From Glandiceps talaboti (taxonomy: Eukaryota; Hemichordata; Enteropneusta; Spengelidae): a stretch of 36,000 bases of DNA. Positions 21,306-32,544 of the stretch are shown piece by piece. Made by a program: the position numbers and the translations under genes. Where the stretch lies: assembly GCF_964340395.1 (NCBI RefSeq), contig NC_135565.1, positions 16,974,709 through 17,010,708 on the forward strand, written 5' to 3'. The notes under the pieces were generated by a model. The model was not told where the DNA came from, made no database searches, and saw only the letters and a program-made list of their open reading frames with translations. Every line of letters starts with the position of its first letter. Positions within the stretch are counted from its first letter, which is position 1.

Positions 21306-23483
21306 CGTCATTGCCTTGTGTGATGGTGGAATACAGTATACCACACATTGTCTTCTGCACATACATGTTGCACGGAAAGTGCAATTACATTCAATGAGAA
21401 GTCTCGGTTGACATTTGAACAGATCCTTGAAGATAGAAAAAAAATCCTTCCTACATGTAACCACCTTATTTTGAAATTGGGCATTATCGGAACCACACAA
21501 TTTTGTTTTGCCTTACATAGTGTAAGCTTATACTACATGGTGTTAGTAATAGGGATGTGGAGCACAAACAACGATGACAAATTTTTCAGCCTATTAAAGA
21601 TCACAACATAAAGAATTCAATATACATGTATCATCTTATGAGTAATGTTCTTTGGCACCTAAAGGTAAATTCATTATATATAATCTCTGTGCTATTACTG
21701 TCTTCTCTTACTAGCGCACCGTGCTATCTTTTGAATGTCATCATATTTGACCTCAAGTCATGTAACATAGATTTACTACAGCCTCCTCGGAGCAGACAAT
21801 TTTCTGTACAGTGTAGCACAGACAGATGCTAGCTGTTTTGGCCCACTCTGCATTTATACATTTTCAAACCGAAAACTGATACAATGAAATTTTAAGTAAA
21901 ATGGTACTTTTACAGCGATTTTTGCATCAACGGAAAAGAAATTTCATTGAAAATAAGAGAACAAGAATCTTCGCCAGCTGCAGGCACTTCTACCATGTAT
22001 AATTCCAAAGACTTTGAATGGATTCTGTGGAGATTATACAAAGTGCCAAAGTAACAAAAAAAATATTTTTTTACAAGAATTTTGTATGAGTGAAAAACGA
22101 ATGACAAAATTTTCATTTTAGTCCATCATGTAGCAAAATGTGAACTAACTGATTTATATTTTCACAAATTTAGAAACAGACTATTGACAAACATATCTTA
22201 AAATGCAGTAAAAACAGTTTAACAAAAATAGATCTAGAAATGTGATGTGTATTCTGTAAAAAAAAAAAAGTGTTACTGAGATCTGGCAATAAATATAAAC
22301 ATGTCAAATTCTAAGCGTACTCTCTATACAGTCATTGATAGTGGTTTTAATTTTTGTCGACGTCAATAAAGATTGTGTGCAGCCTTCATAAATAAGGGTT
22401 GTTAAGGGTTTCACAAATTGTCATTAACATAAAAAAAAATTTCAAAAGAAAAAAAAATTAGATTTCAGACTTCAAAATAATTATTCAAACCTACATGTAC
22501 ATTCACATGGTTTTCAATTTTCTGCCATGTACATTCTTGAATTTAATACTGTCATGTTGGTATTTCATTTTCTATTTGCGTAAGGAAATATTTGTAAATA
22601 TATATAAAATAGAAGAAAAAATTTGATGACCAGACAGGATATGAAGGCCTCACACAACAGCTATAAGTATAAGATGTGTATGTTATGACACAAGAATTAA
22701 TCCTCTTTCTACCTGGGGGTGGGGTGGGGGGAGGGGGGTATTTGTACTTAAAAAAACTACAAGTTGGGAAAAACAGGATATTAAGAACAAATTTCACAAC
22801 AAATTACATTTACATCTGTTTTATAATAATATTATGTAATAATAAATCGTCAGTTCAATCACCTCAGTTTACACAGATTCATAGTTTTTGCTTGTTACAT
22901 GTACAAAATAAAATGTAATATCAATATTGTTGAATTGGCAAAAGAATGGACAAAACACATGAGACCTCTAAGAAAACTGTATCAGAACTACATCCTGCAG
23001 GAATGGACACACAGAATACAGCATATTGCTGTTATCCTGTGACTCCATAACGACCTCGGATTTTGTAGTTTGGAACCCTAAGAATTTCTGACCCTGAGTC
23101 CCAAGGACCCCAAAACCAAAATTGATATGAAACCGTGCTCAATATTCAGTATGATATACACGTAAGATAAATCAAGACATAACATTTTTGTTGACTGGAT
23201 TGACAAAACTGATATGAGGAGATCACTGTAATTATAGAAATCTAGTGATGCCATGGGTTGGGTTTTGATGTTGTTGTTCTGTAAGTTATAATAGGTAGAG
23301 GTACATATAAAATGGATGTATACATGTAAGACCTATCTGAAGCATCTAAATCTGATTTGTGAATCTTAATACCAGCTTTGGATTATCAAACCATAGGGGA
23401 AAGGTCACTTTAAAAAGTAAACAAACCTTCACTGTTCAGAATTTCTTTGTGTACAAGTATGATATCTTTGTTTTCATCATACA

Positions 23484-24008
23484 CAAAAACATTCACACAT
23501 ACACACACATACATCTATACATGTTCATGCATTTGCAAATACATACATACATACATACATACATACATACATACATACATACATACATACATACATACAT
23601 ACATACAAATGTATACATACATACATACATGCATACATACATACATACATACATGCATACATACATACATACATGCATACATACATACATGCATACATGC
23701 ATACATACATACATACATACATACATACATACATACATACATGCATACATACATACATGCATACATACATACATACATACATACATACATACATACATAC
23801 ATACATACATACAAATGTATACATACATACATACATGCATACATACATACATACATGCATACATACACACACACACACATACATACATACATACATACAT
23901 ACATGCATACATACATACATGCATACATGCATACATACATACATGCATACATACATACATACATACATACATACATACATACATACATACACATACATAC
24001 ATACCTAC
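23484..24008. repeat. ~500-bp (ACAT)n microsatellite
   Basis: Tetranucleotide ATAC units with periodic GCATAC variants. A block containing ACAAATGTATACATACATACATACATGC is present at 23605 and 23811, a 206-bp duplication. Frames on both strands are repeat artefacts. Confidence 0.97.
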
Positions 24009-24260
24009 ACAAAATGTACCTACATGTACATTGTCATACAGGTACAAATACAGTGACCCATACAACTGTACACACTCATAAAAACAATACAAACAATGTA
24101 GTATACATGTATGCATAGAACTCTATCATACCCACATCATCTGTCTGTCTGTAATAAAGTGTACATGTATGTAATGACTAACATTGTATAAGACTTCTGT
24201 AGTAAAACGATACAAGTATCAAATTCTAACCACAGACTATTCTTGTCTATGTTTTTACAG

Positions 24261-24362
24261 GAGAGCTCACACTCTAACGATACTTTTTTGTATGATATTG
24301 GTATTTGTCTATGTGGCACTTATAGAAGAAGTCAAGGTCGACACATCATATAACGTAAAAAG
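24261..24362 (+). CDS. PTDSS2: Phosphatidylserine synthase 2, second coding exon
   Basis: The acceptor CTATGTTTTTACAG and the donor AAAAG|GTGAGAAC bound a 102-nt exon. Joined to the first exon it completes TGG (Trp), adds 33 codons and leaves AG for the next exon. The peptide runs RAHTLTILF, then a hydrophobic segment (ILFCMILVFVYVALI), then EEVKVDTSYNVK. This matches, position by position, the animal PTDSS2 pattern of FFW, RAHTLT, first membrane helix, LEE, DT.YN.KR. The following conserved region (GPF.RPHPA.WR and the catalytic membrane core) is not found up to 35995. The assignment rests on remembered family motifs plus phase-compatible splice sites. Confidence 0.93.
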
Positions 24363-24544
24363 GTGAGAACTTAAATTTATCTTTTTTGTAACCAAACTCC
24401 TTCATTTTAACAGTAATATGATCTGAGACCAAACTCCACTTTAAGACACAATAGACGTTACCATGGCTACAGGGAGAGGCTGGCCAACAAGTAGCCTACC
24501 TGTATCTACATCATTATACCATGCACGAGCCGAGTTGAACAAAA

Positions 24545-24852
24545 AATATGGAATATATACTCTAGTCATTCTATGTCATGACACCACATGTCTACGTCAC
24601 TGGTTCTGCTGTGTTCGAAATATGAGTCGTAACGTTCAAAATTACAATGTACCATTGCTTTCCTCGATTTTTCTTTGATATTACTGCCGCTGCTATAATT
24701 GTGTTATTCTCCAATATTTTTCTTCATTCAGCCTGAAAATACTTGTGACCTAATGGTAGTCACTTCTCGTCTAGCAACTCGTAGTGACAAGCCCCCCATA
24801 GGTCTCTTGTATTTTCCTTGGCCGTACGAAGAAAAATATTGGGGAATGACAT
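24545..24852 (+). repeat. Dispersed repeat family 1, composite copy with hairpin
   Basis: Left part: TCATTCTATGTCATGACACCACATGTCTACGTCACTGGTTCTGCTGTGTTCGAAATATG. Right part, 24701-24852, is a hairpin: TTATTCTCCAATATTTTTCTTCATTCAGCC pairs with the reverse complement of GTACGAAGAAAAATATTGGGGAATGA. The apparent 71-codon frame here is repeat sequence, not a gene. Confidence 0.87.
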
Positions 24853-25006
24853 CTAAGTATTTGCCAGTATTTTGAATTCATTAAGCCAGAGAATACTTGT
24901 GACCTAAGGGTTGTCACTACTGGTCACTAGACTCATAGTAACAAAGCCCCTTAGGTCATTCATATTTTCTTTAGCTGAACAATGAAAGATATTGGGGGAA
25001 TAACAT
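24853..25006. repeat. Second hairpin of family 1 in tandem
   Basis: Directly next to the previous copy. GCCAGAGAATACTTGTGACCTAAGG on the left pairs with CCTTAGGTCATTCATATTTTCTTTAGC on the right. It ends GATATTGGGGGAATAACAT. Only the hairpin portion is present. Confidence 0.75.
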
Positions 25007-27389
25007 GATTTCCTTGGTACCTCATGTGTACACATTGTCCATACTGTGATTGTCATGACATGCTCAATTTTAAAAAGTCATCAAGTCATTAAACTACAAA
25101 TCTCCATGACTGGCTAGTCATCAAAATACAGCCATATCACATGATTACTGCATGACTGACTAGTCTTATTGACCTTTGACCCATGGGGTGTTGTAAACAC
25201 CTATATGTGTGCACGTAACCGCAATATGAAATTCAATTTATGCATAGAAAAATTAATGCAAATGAAAAAGATCCTGTAATACTTGGTATCAAAATAAAAC
25301 TATTTGCACAGTCTGTCTTCGGTATGACTAATGGATCTCAATAGTATATTGGTGGCTTGATTTATGTTGGGGTAAAACATAGACATACATATTATGGTGA
25401 CGTCTTGTCTCCTTTTCCAGAGTGATTTCAGTTCTTGTCAAATATTTATGCCAGTCTTTAAGTTTAAATATGTAAATCTGACCTCAATGTTGTATAGCGA
25501 CTCAAGTTTACATTCGGTTGAAAATTTTGACATTTGTATAATGACAAAGTTGTGATCTTACGTCAAAGAGAATCACATCAACTGCAAGATATAATATAGT
25601 AAAAATAGAATAAGAAGGGTGACTTACTCCCACACACATCTGCATATGACAATGCATGTGGCAGTGCATGTGTTGCATGCGGAGAAGAACATCGCAAGTA
25701 CTCATGCAAATGCCATGAACAAGCCACACTAACACTAACAGTGCATCTTGATAGATTGTATATAGCTTGTATAAAGCCACTAGTGTGAGGGGAGTTTCAG
25801 TAGGAGGTTATAAATTATCACAGTCTAGTAATCTTTGAATTATTGCATCGTATTCTTTGCTTCTTTGTTCAACTAAAGCTTTCCTGTTCCCTCAAGAGTC
25901 CAGTTTGTAGTATTATATAATTCTGGTCATGGATAGACAGATTTTGTGGGCATGTGTTCAGTACTTGTTTCGTTACACAGACTCTCACTTAATAAAGTCA
26001 TTTCCTATATGGATTAGTACATGTAATAAATTAGTCTTTGGAAAGTTATGTCAGACTAAAGACTAGAATATGAACATTTACAAAACAGAGAGTATTTTCA
26101 CTCTTTACGCCAAGATTTGGGTAACAAAAGTGGTATATTTGATATGAACATTTACAATTTTACAGGTGTTATTTCACTGTTTGGGTAACAAGAGTACTGC
26201 CCTTTAAGAATAATTAGGAAAGTAAGGAAGTGGGTTCTATAAACACATATCCATGAGTCATATTCACAAATTGACAATATTGTCTGTTTTCCCAATTAGA
26301 CAATTTTGAAGGTTGTTTTCACTGTATTGGGGAAAAAACAACCACTCGTGTTTTTGTATCATGTTAACTTTCAAGGTGTTATGAATTAGAAAAAGCGAAA
26401 TGTTGTCAACAAAGCACAAACACAGTTTCCATGACAATTACTATAATGTACAATGTACTTAATGTCATGTATTCCATGGTTATGATTTCAGATTCCTCTG
26501 AAGTCCAGGTTTTCTTTTAGGAATTATATAGTGGTTGACAAATGAGAGTGGATGGGGGGAAGGGGGGGACGAGTGACTCAGGAGGAGTTTGTCTAGAACG
26601 TGCAAATGTTTGTGATATAGTTGTACTGAATAGCATTTATTGATATCAGGGAAAATTTAGTGCTATCCATGCATTGATAGCAAAATGTGGATGAAGAGAT
26701 GATTTGATACCATGTGCACACACTGTAGAATGTACTGTACTGTACTGTACTATACAAGTGTAGTACATGCAAACCTAAGAGAGGACCCCACACACACACA
26801 CACACACACGCACTCTTCAAATTTTATAAAGAATATCACTGCCTCATACATGTAATAATCATATAATATTTTAGCGTAGTCTACATGTATGTATGTGGTA
26901 TGGTTGACTGATAGTTTTGAGAACTACTACATGTAAACATGCTTTATGTATGGTATAACAGACTAGTATAGGGTAACAGATGTTTGTCTGTTCTCAGTAT
27001 TGAGAATAAAAACAATAGAAATACATAAATGTAGATATTACATGATGGAGAAATACAGAATTTGAAGTGAGGTATAGAGAAGAGAGATAGGGGGGAATAG
27101 TGGTCGATTGTTTTATTTTCGGAACAACAACAAAATTTAAAACAAATAACAATATACATAGGAAATACAAAAAAAATGTAGAAGCTAATAATTTTTAATA
27201 AAACAATTAAGCTATATTCCCATATCAGATTTTGATCAGGTTTGGGATAGCTGTGTTTTCTGTTTAGTATTAATTTTACAATTGCTGAGGAATAGTTAGT
27301 GCATGTTGATAGGATGGTGACAAAATGTGACATCGGATGACATTTAGAAAGCACATGGCCAGTGCGTTTTGTAGCTTATGTTTTCCATG
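25007..27389. other. Presumed intron 2, mostly unique sequence
   Basis: No exon-like frame seen. It contains small simple repeats: (TGTAC)n at 26731-26750 and (CA)n at 26788-26809. The 136-codon minus-strand frame at 26944-27354 is AT-driven (rich in Phe, Ile, Tyr) and has no recognisable domain or splice context. Confidence 0.5.
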
Positions 27390-27697
27390 ATCTCTCTCTC
27401 CACCACACATGTACATTGTATAGTCAAGTGGCTTTCTCTAGCACAACCTTCTGTTCTTACCACTGGAAGCGTTAGTTTAATGCCATTTGATTGTCGATAT
27501 AAATGTTATGACGTTATTGGGTTCCCCTCACATGATTACTTTAACTAAAGACTGGCAGTTGAGTTTGTAGTAAACTGAATGAAGAAACCAATTACAACCA
27601 CCCGCCAGTGTGTGATGGATTGCTCCTGACATACGCTGTTCACCCTTTCCCCAGCAGGAGATTTAACTAGAGACTCAGTAGAATTTGACCAATTTGC
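27390..27697 (+). repeat. Dispersed repeat family 2, copy 2
   Basis: A short TCTCTCTC run, then GTCAAGTGGCTTTCTCTAGCACA, TTGAGTTTGTAGTAAACTGAA, CAGTGTGTGATGGATTGC, CTGTTCACCCTTTCCCCAGC and AGGAGATTTAACTAGA. Same order as copy 1 at 17076-17420. The CT run is short here and long there. Confidence 0.85.
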
Positions 27698-28320
27698 CTT
27701 TAACGTGAAGAAAAAAGAAAAGCACCCAACGTGTCCAATGTGTAATTCTAGACTAGGAATTACGGTGATAGATGTGAAAGTAATGGAGGTTGTATGACTT
27801 GTGACACCAGGATGTAATTTATCACAGCAAGGTGCAAATTATTGATAGCAGAGTATGGCGCCTTGTTATAGTTACATCTAACTCACTCTCATGGAAAACA
27901 CTGCATGTAAAGGAGATATGGTTAGTTTAATATCAATTTGACCATATTGAAGAACAGGAAATACATGTAGATATTCAGATTGTTTTGTTTTGTACATTTG
28001 TGAGAACAAAATCAGACAACAGTTATATTGTAAAGAAAAATCAAAAGATTAGATCTTAATAACGAAAATGAAGTTACAGTCCGGAAATAATATGATAGAG
28101 CATGAAATATTAATTTTAATATTAAATAGAGAGTTTTCAATATTAATTTTACTGTAGGAGTATTATGTGGGGTGAACTTTATGTATTTATTCAGTAAATG
28201 AAATGGTTGCCTAGCAAATGTACTAATACACCCAGCAGAAAAAATGGGGGTGTCAGGCAGTCGTATGAGTTGTGATAATTTATTCATAATTGTGTTCAAT
28301 TTTGTATGCTATAGTTGAAA
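27698..28320. other. Non-coding sequence, nothing identified
   Basis: AT-rich. The 95-codon minus-strand frame at 28012-28299 has no recognisable domain. Confidence 0.5.
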
Positions 28321-28793
28321 CTGTAAGGGTTAGTGACCCCGTAGTGACACTCTGTGTATGTTTACATCATTGTGTAAGTTAAGATAAGTCTTTTTGTAAT
28401 TGAATGTAAGAGGGTTTAGAATGATGGCTGGTGAAAAATAAATTTTTATTTTTCGGTCGTAATTCAAAGTTGACATAAGTGTTAGTGTCCTTATGCTGAC
28501 ACTGTGTGTGTGTTTACATCATTGTGTATAGATACATGTAAATCAATACATGTTGTATTGAATACAAGAGGGTTTAGAGTGAAGGCTGGTGATGGTGAAA
28601 AATAATTTTATTTTTCGGTCAAAATTTAATGTTGAAATCATAAGTGTTAGTATTGTTATACTGTCTGTGTGTTGATGTTGTTGTGTATGCTTAGATAAGT
28701 CAATGCAGTTAAAATGTGGTATTGAATTCAAGATCTAGTGTGACTGCATATGAAAAACAAGTTTTATTTGTCGGTCAAAATGTTAAGTGGATG
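28321..28793. repeat. Three tandem units of ~155 bp
   Basis: Each unit holds a GTTAGTG..CC..ATGCTGACACTGTGTGTG block, then TTTACATCATTGTGTA, then ATTGAATACAAGAGGGTTTAGAGTGA.GGCTGGTGA, then TGAAAAATAATTTTATTTTTCGGTC. Unit boundaries are near 28321, 28478 and 28641. The third unit is the most diverged. Confidence 0.85.
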
Positions 28794-29263
28794 TTTTGCG
28801 ATTATTTGCATCGATGTACATCATGTATACTAGAGGTACATGTATTGGCACTGTAATGGCAGTACTGGAAACCTTATTGTATACCTGATATCACATTAAA
28901 AGCTATATGTACATGTATTGTAGATATTATTTTAAGGAGTTGTTGTTTTGGATTAACTCTTAAAATAACAATTTGATTAGCAGACAGACAGTTAGTGGTT
29001 GTGTGGTTACTGGACGTGTCTGCACTCATTAATGCTTTGGAGTGTTTTCTGTTACTACAAATGTGGCTAGAGAGAACACTATACATTGTAAGGGCTTGTG
29101 CAAATACTCTGAGTTTGTCATACTTGTACTAATACACCAGACACCATGAGGTTCTTTCATACTTATAATATACATTTGTAAGGAACAATAAATTCTGAGT
29201 AAACATCGAGAGTATTGTACATATTAAAATAAAACATAAAAATAGCTTTTGAATAGCATGTAA
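28794..29263. other. Non-coding sequence, nothing identified
   Basis: AT-rich, with several TACATGTA-type palindromes. No exon or RNA gene seen. Confidence 0.5.
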
Positions 29264-29300
29264 TTTACCTCTGCATCTGTTTACTGTTTACCTCTGCATC
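29264..29300 (-). repeat. 23-bp duplication at the end of the gag-like ORF
   Basis: TTTACCTCTGCATC occurs at 29264-29277 and 29287-29300. On the minus strand this is GATGCAGAGGTAAACAGTAAACA followed by GATGCAGAGGTAAATTA. The first copy contains the stop codon of the ORF. Confidence 0.85.
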
Positions 29301-30238
29301 GCCTGGCTATCAGCGTCAGCTGGCGTAGTCGGCGTTTTCGCGTGCTGCTCGCGAAAAGGACATCTGACTATAGGATGAGACGCGTGTTGGCCTTTGGTTA
29401 TACAATGGAGACATGCATGCAACTTCTTACACTGTTTGTTGTTGGGGGGGTCATCATAAGGACACGTGTTCTTCCAGTTCCATGAAAAGCATATAAAGTT
29501 GAACTGGCTGTTATGTCTCGATTTATCCTGTTGCTGTGGTACTGAAATGCTAGTGTTGTTTGCTGTTGGTGTGGTTTTAAATGCCCAGTACGCTAAGCTA
29601 TCGAAATTATCACTCCATGTAGCGTGTCCCATTTCTATCTTATGTAAAGCCTTAGCGTGAAATTCTCTGGTTTTCTCCCATCCGTACAGTATTTTGTAGT
29701 TAATTAAATCTTTCAGATGGGTAATTCTGTGTTCTTTCTCTTCGTCTGAAATTAAAGCTGGTATGTGAGTGATAATGGCGAGGTAACCCGCTAAGAAGTT
29801 ATCGAAGGACAAATTATTGTAATCGGTAGTCTGTGTTGACGGCATAACATCCACCATTACATTATGAGGCCAAAGCGTGGGTCTGACTACGTGATCTTGG
29901 GGCTTCGTAAAAATGCCTGATTTATGCTTACCGGCGGGTGCCTGAGTGAGGAAATCGTCTTCGGCGAACGGTAACCATTGTCTCAGCCTATCTTCCGACC
30001 TTCTTATCAGATCATTGTTTCTTCGGAAGTTGTTCACATCGACATCGTTGTGTCTGGGTGTGCGGTCGTCTGAGGTACGATGCTGAGTGGAATGACACCA
30101 TGGACGTTGACGGCCGTCGCTACTGGTATGCCTGGACACATCACGTAACCCTTCGATCTCACGATCCACCTCCCGAATACTGGCTTCTAATTGCTCCATG
30201 ACTGTGTCGGAAGCCTTCCTCCTAGTTCTACGTGGCAT
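29288..30238 (-). CDS. Gag-like ORF1 of a retroelement (probably DIRS/tyrosine-recombinase type)
   Basis: An intact 316-codon frame. I chose the ATG at 30236-30238 (MPRRTRRKASDT) over a leader 34 codons longer, because that leader is hydrophobic and Cys-rich, unlike a Gag. Seen: a basic start; a likely coiled coil (about residues 12-34); a helical middle (about 140-225: SFDNFLAGYLAIITHIPALI, YKILYGWEKTREFHAK, WSDNFDSLAYWAF); and a Cys/His cluster at 250-293 (CFSWN, C259, C270, H274, C276, C279, H285/H288, C293). The order C..WN....C....C...H.C..C...GH....C after a helical domain is what I know from the structural ORF of DIRS-like elements in invertebrates. Such proteins bind element RNA and form particles. 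No reverse transcriptase, RNase H or recombinase follows within the window, so the copy is incomplete or exapted. Composition is clearly more GC-rich than the flanks. Confidence 0.6.
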   Translation of the reverse strand: MPRRTRRKASDTVMEQLEASIREVDREIEGLRDVSRHTSSDGRQRPWCHSTQHRTSDDRTPRHNDVDVNNFRRNNDLIRRSEDRLRQWLPFAEDDFLTQAPAGKHKSGIFTKPQDHVVRPTLWPHNVMVDVMPSTQTTDYNNLSFDNFLAGYLAIITHIPALISDEEKEHRITHLKDLINYKILYGWEKTREFHAKALHKIEMGHATWSDNFDSLAYWAFKTTPTANNTSISVPQQQDKSRHNSQFNFICFSWNWKNTCPYDDPPNNKQCKKLHACLHCITKGQHASHPIVRCPFREQHAKTPTTPADADSQAMQR

Positions 30239-30400
30239 TTTCTCCGACCAGCTCGCGAAAAACAAGAATTGAACTACACAGCACAAAGTTAGCTCACAGC
30301 AAAAACTGAACAGAAACAAAACGCAGCGCCAAAACACCAAAAATTGCTACAAAACTGCCGCCCAAAGGGGGGCGCCCTCGCAGTCCGTAATTAACAATTT
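30239..30400 (-). other. Probable 5' leader of the gag-like element
   Basis: The GC-rich, less AT-biased composition continues to about 30395 (GGGCGCC and CCCTTTGGGCGGC on the minus strand) and then changes sharply to AT-rich DNA. That likely marks the upstream edge of the insertion. No terminal repeat is visible. Confidence 0.4.
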
Positions 30401-30784
30401 CTCCCCAGAGAAATATACAAATTTCTCAGTACCTGTAATAACATTTTACTTCATACTAGAGGGTCAAAATACTCCAAGAAGGTTGAATTATTCTCACGCA
30501 CATCTACAATGTACATGTATGGCAATGTATGTGAAGCGCATGGAACAGAAGTCACAGTGTCAACCAAGACATTGAATGGTTGTGATTTTTATGATGCACC
30601 TAGGTTGTTAAATTTGATGTCGGATAACAAGAATTTTGTGAGTAAATGGATTAATTCTTAAAATATAAAACAGGATTCAAAGTTCATTCCAACCAAATAG
30701 TTACTTCTTTGAAGCTTAGTGCATTACTGATAATATTGTCTGGCACCACCCCCTGAAAATGTCTAACCTTTAATAAAAATTGAT

Positions 30785-30910
30785 TACTTAGGCCTAAAAA
30801 AAATAATTTTTTGGTTCCGGTTACCCGACCCTAAACTTTTTCACGTGTTCGAGAAAAAAATAATAAAATTGCAAAAATTGTGAAGTCTAGCAAGAAATAG
30901 TGGATGCGGA
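30785..30910 (+). repeat. Dispersed repeat family 3, copy 2
   Basis: CTTAGGCCTAAAAAAAATAATTTTTTGGTTCCGGTTACCCGACCC, and further on GAAGTCTAGCAAGAAATAGTGG. Same blocks as 21141-21305. Confidence 0.75.
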
Positions 30911-31387
30911 AACTGATATCAATTTAAAAAGACAATATAAAACTGTTCTTTAAATCTGTAATTTCTGTACATCTGATGAGAAGAAACCAATAACACAGAG
31001 ATCGTACGGAAAACTACGGAAAAGATAACTACATGTACATTGTACCTGAACTGAACACTCACATATGAAAAAAAAAATTATATAAAAAAAAATTAAATAG
31101 TATTTTTATTTGTTGGAATTTAAGGTATGTTGTTCATGCCTTTATATGGGTCATAGACAGCTGTGTGATAAAAAAGTTAAAAAAAACCTAAACTCATTTT
31201 TATAGAGAAAAGGCTACAAAAGATGATGTGTGAGCAGCTTGTGATTTTACCCATCATGCACTATTCTGAAATATTTGAATGGCTACTGTGTCAGATGTTG
31301 ACAAGCATGATCAAGACAATAATGTTATAAATATCAGGAAAGCATGACACAAAGGATGAATCAAGAAAACTACTTTTTAGTAAGGCT
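30911..31387. other. Non-coding sequence, nothing identified
   Basis: AT-rich with several A tracts. No exon-like frame. Confidence 0.5.
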
Positions 31388-31640
31388 AATACCAAATTAG
31401 CAGTAGTCGAGGACATACTGATTACTTAAACATATCCACACTACTGAATTAGCTGTAGTCACAGAACACACTGACTACTCAACATACTAATGTAGACTGA
31501 TCAACAAATTAGCAGTCAGTCCAGGGTATGTTGACTCGTTCTAAACATTGTATCTAGACTACCAAATTAGCAGTAGTCAGAGTACATAGACTACGAAACA
31601 TCATATCTAGACTCGTCTGAGATATAGACTTTCAGATGTA
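31388..31640. repeat. Diverged ~60-bp tandem repeat
   Basis: The motif ACCAAATTAGCAGTAGTCAGAGTACATAGACTAC, then ACAT.(A)TCTAGACT, recurs about four times with substitutions. Confidence 0.7.
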
Positions 31641-31904
31641 CTAGTGATAGTCTGTCTGATCAATAGAAAATTGTAGCTGAAAAAAGTTAACTCGACTGAA
31701 TGTGACTACCATTACCAAGTGTGTGTCAAAATCTACCACTGAGATTGGAGGATGAACTCTGTGACGTCTATCAGATTTTGATCAGATCAAGGTCAAATTC
31801 TAATCACACATGTGTATTGTCATATCTCAAGTCCAAAGTCATGTCACATTGTCAAGTACAAAGTTCGAGTGATACATTGCAAATTGACTATTGTCATTTC
31901 AGAC

Positions 31905-32065
31905 TTGTGATGTCTGCACATGGAGCACACACCCTGGTTATTTTACAATCATGTCTGAACATGAAGCTTGTACCCTTTTCATTTTATAATCATGATGTGT
32001 GCACGTGGAGCTTGGACCCTTGTCTTTTCACAGAGTCACGACACCTGCACATGAAGGTCCCCCCC
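31905..32065. repeat. Three ~57-bp units ending in a C-rich tract
   Basis: GTGATGTCTGCACATGGAGC, then ACCCT..TTATTTTACAATCAT, occurs near 31907 and 31993, with weaker copies at 31954 and 32037. A C-rich run follows at 32059-32078. The 125-codon frame over this region is not convincing. Confidence 0.6.
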
Positions 32066-32544
32066 CCACCCCACCCCAACCACATTACATGTAGTTAATA
32101 AGCATATGCCATCTCTTAGCATTTAGAAATATTAAGATCTAACTACTTGTGAATATCTCTTCCGTTTTTCCCTGCCCTTTCAGGGAAATTGTTGTTGACA
32201 CCTTTCTCATCAGCTGAATATAGAAAAATATGACAACTCATAAACTGTGTTAGTGAGACTTATTCCATGGAAAAGGCTTTTGCATGTATTCATTTTAAGT
32301 AAATCCTAAAAAACATATGACTCCAGTATTTTACTTTCTTTGATCTAATAGGCAAACACAATTGGATACTATCCCTCACTAGTTTGCTTTGTTCAACCAA
32401 GGACAATAGAAGTGATGTAACCGACATTGTTGCTTTTAATGTTGAGGATGAATAGTGGCAAAACCCAAATTTTATGATTATTTTCCAGTTGAATGAAGGA
32501 AATAGTGAAGAAATGTGTATGATTATACATGTACGATACTGTTC

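Larger units (their letters stand above)
16094..24260 (+). other. Intron 1 of the PTDSS2 homologue
   Basis: Bounded by GTAAGC at 16094 and the acceptor TCTATGTTTTTACAG ending at 24260. It joins codon TG|G (Trp) in frame. The 8,167-bp intron holds microsatellites, a SINE, a LINE 3' end and dispersed repeats listed separately. The remaining parts (16100-17070, 17650-18137, 18990-19486, 19906-21140, 21310-23480) show no exon-like frame. Confidence 0.85.

Noticed and set aside
23484-24008. CRISPR-like regular repetition
   Set aside because: Units are 4 bp without spacers. This is a eukaryotic microsatellite.
23359-24118. Overlapping frames of 157-240 codons on both strands (THTYI / VCMYV)
   Set aside because: Artefact of the ACAT tetranucleotide repeat.
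24463-24678. 71-codon + strand frame right after exon 2
   Set aside because: It lies inside dispersed repeat family 1; a similar frame appears at 32543-32779 in another copy.
26944-27354. 136-codon minus-strand frame
   Set aside because: Phe/Ile/Tyr-rich composition as expected from AT-rich DNA, with no domain and no splice or promoter support.
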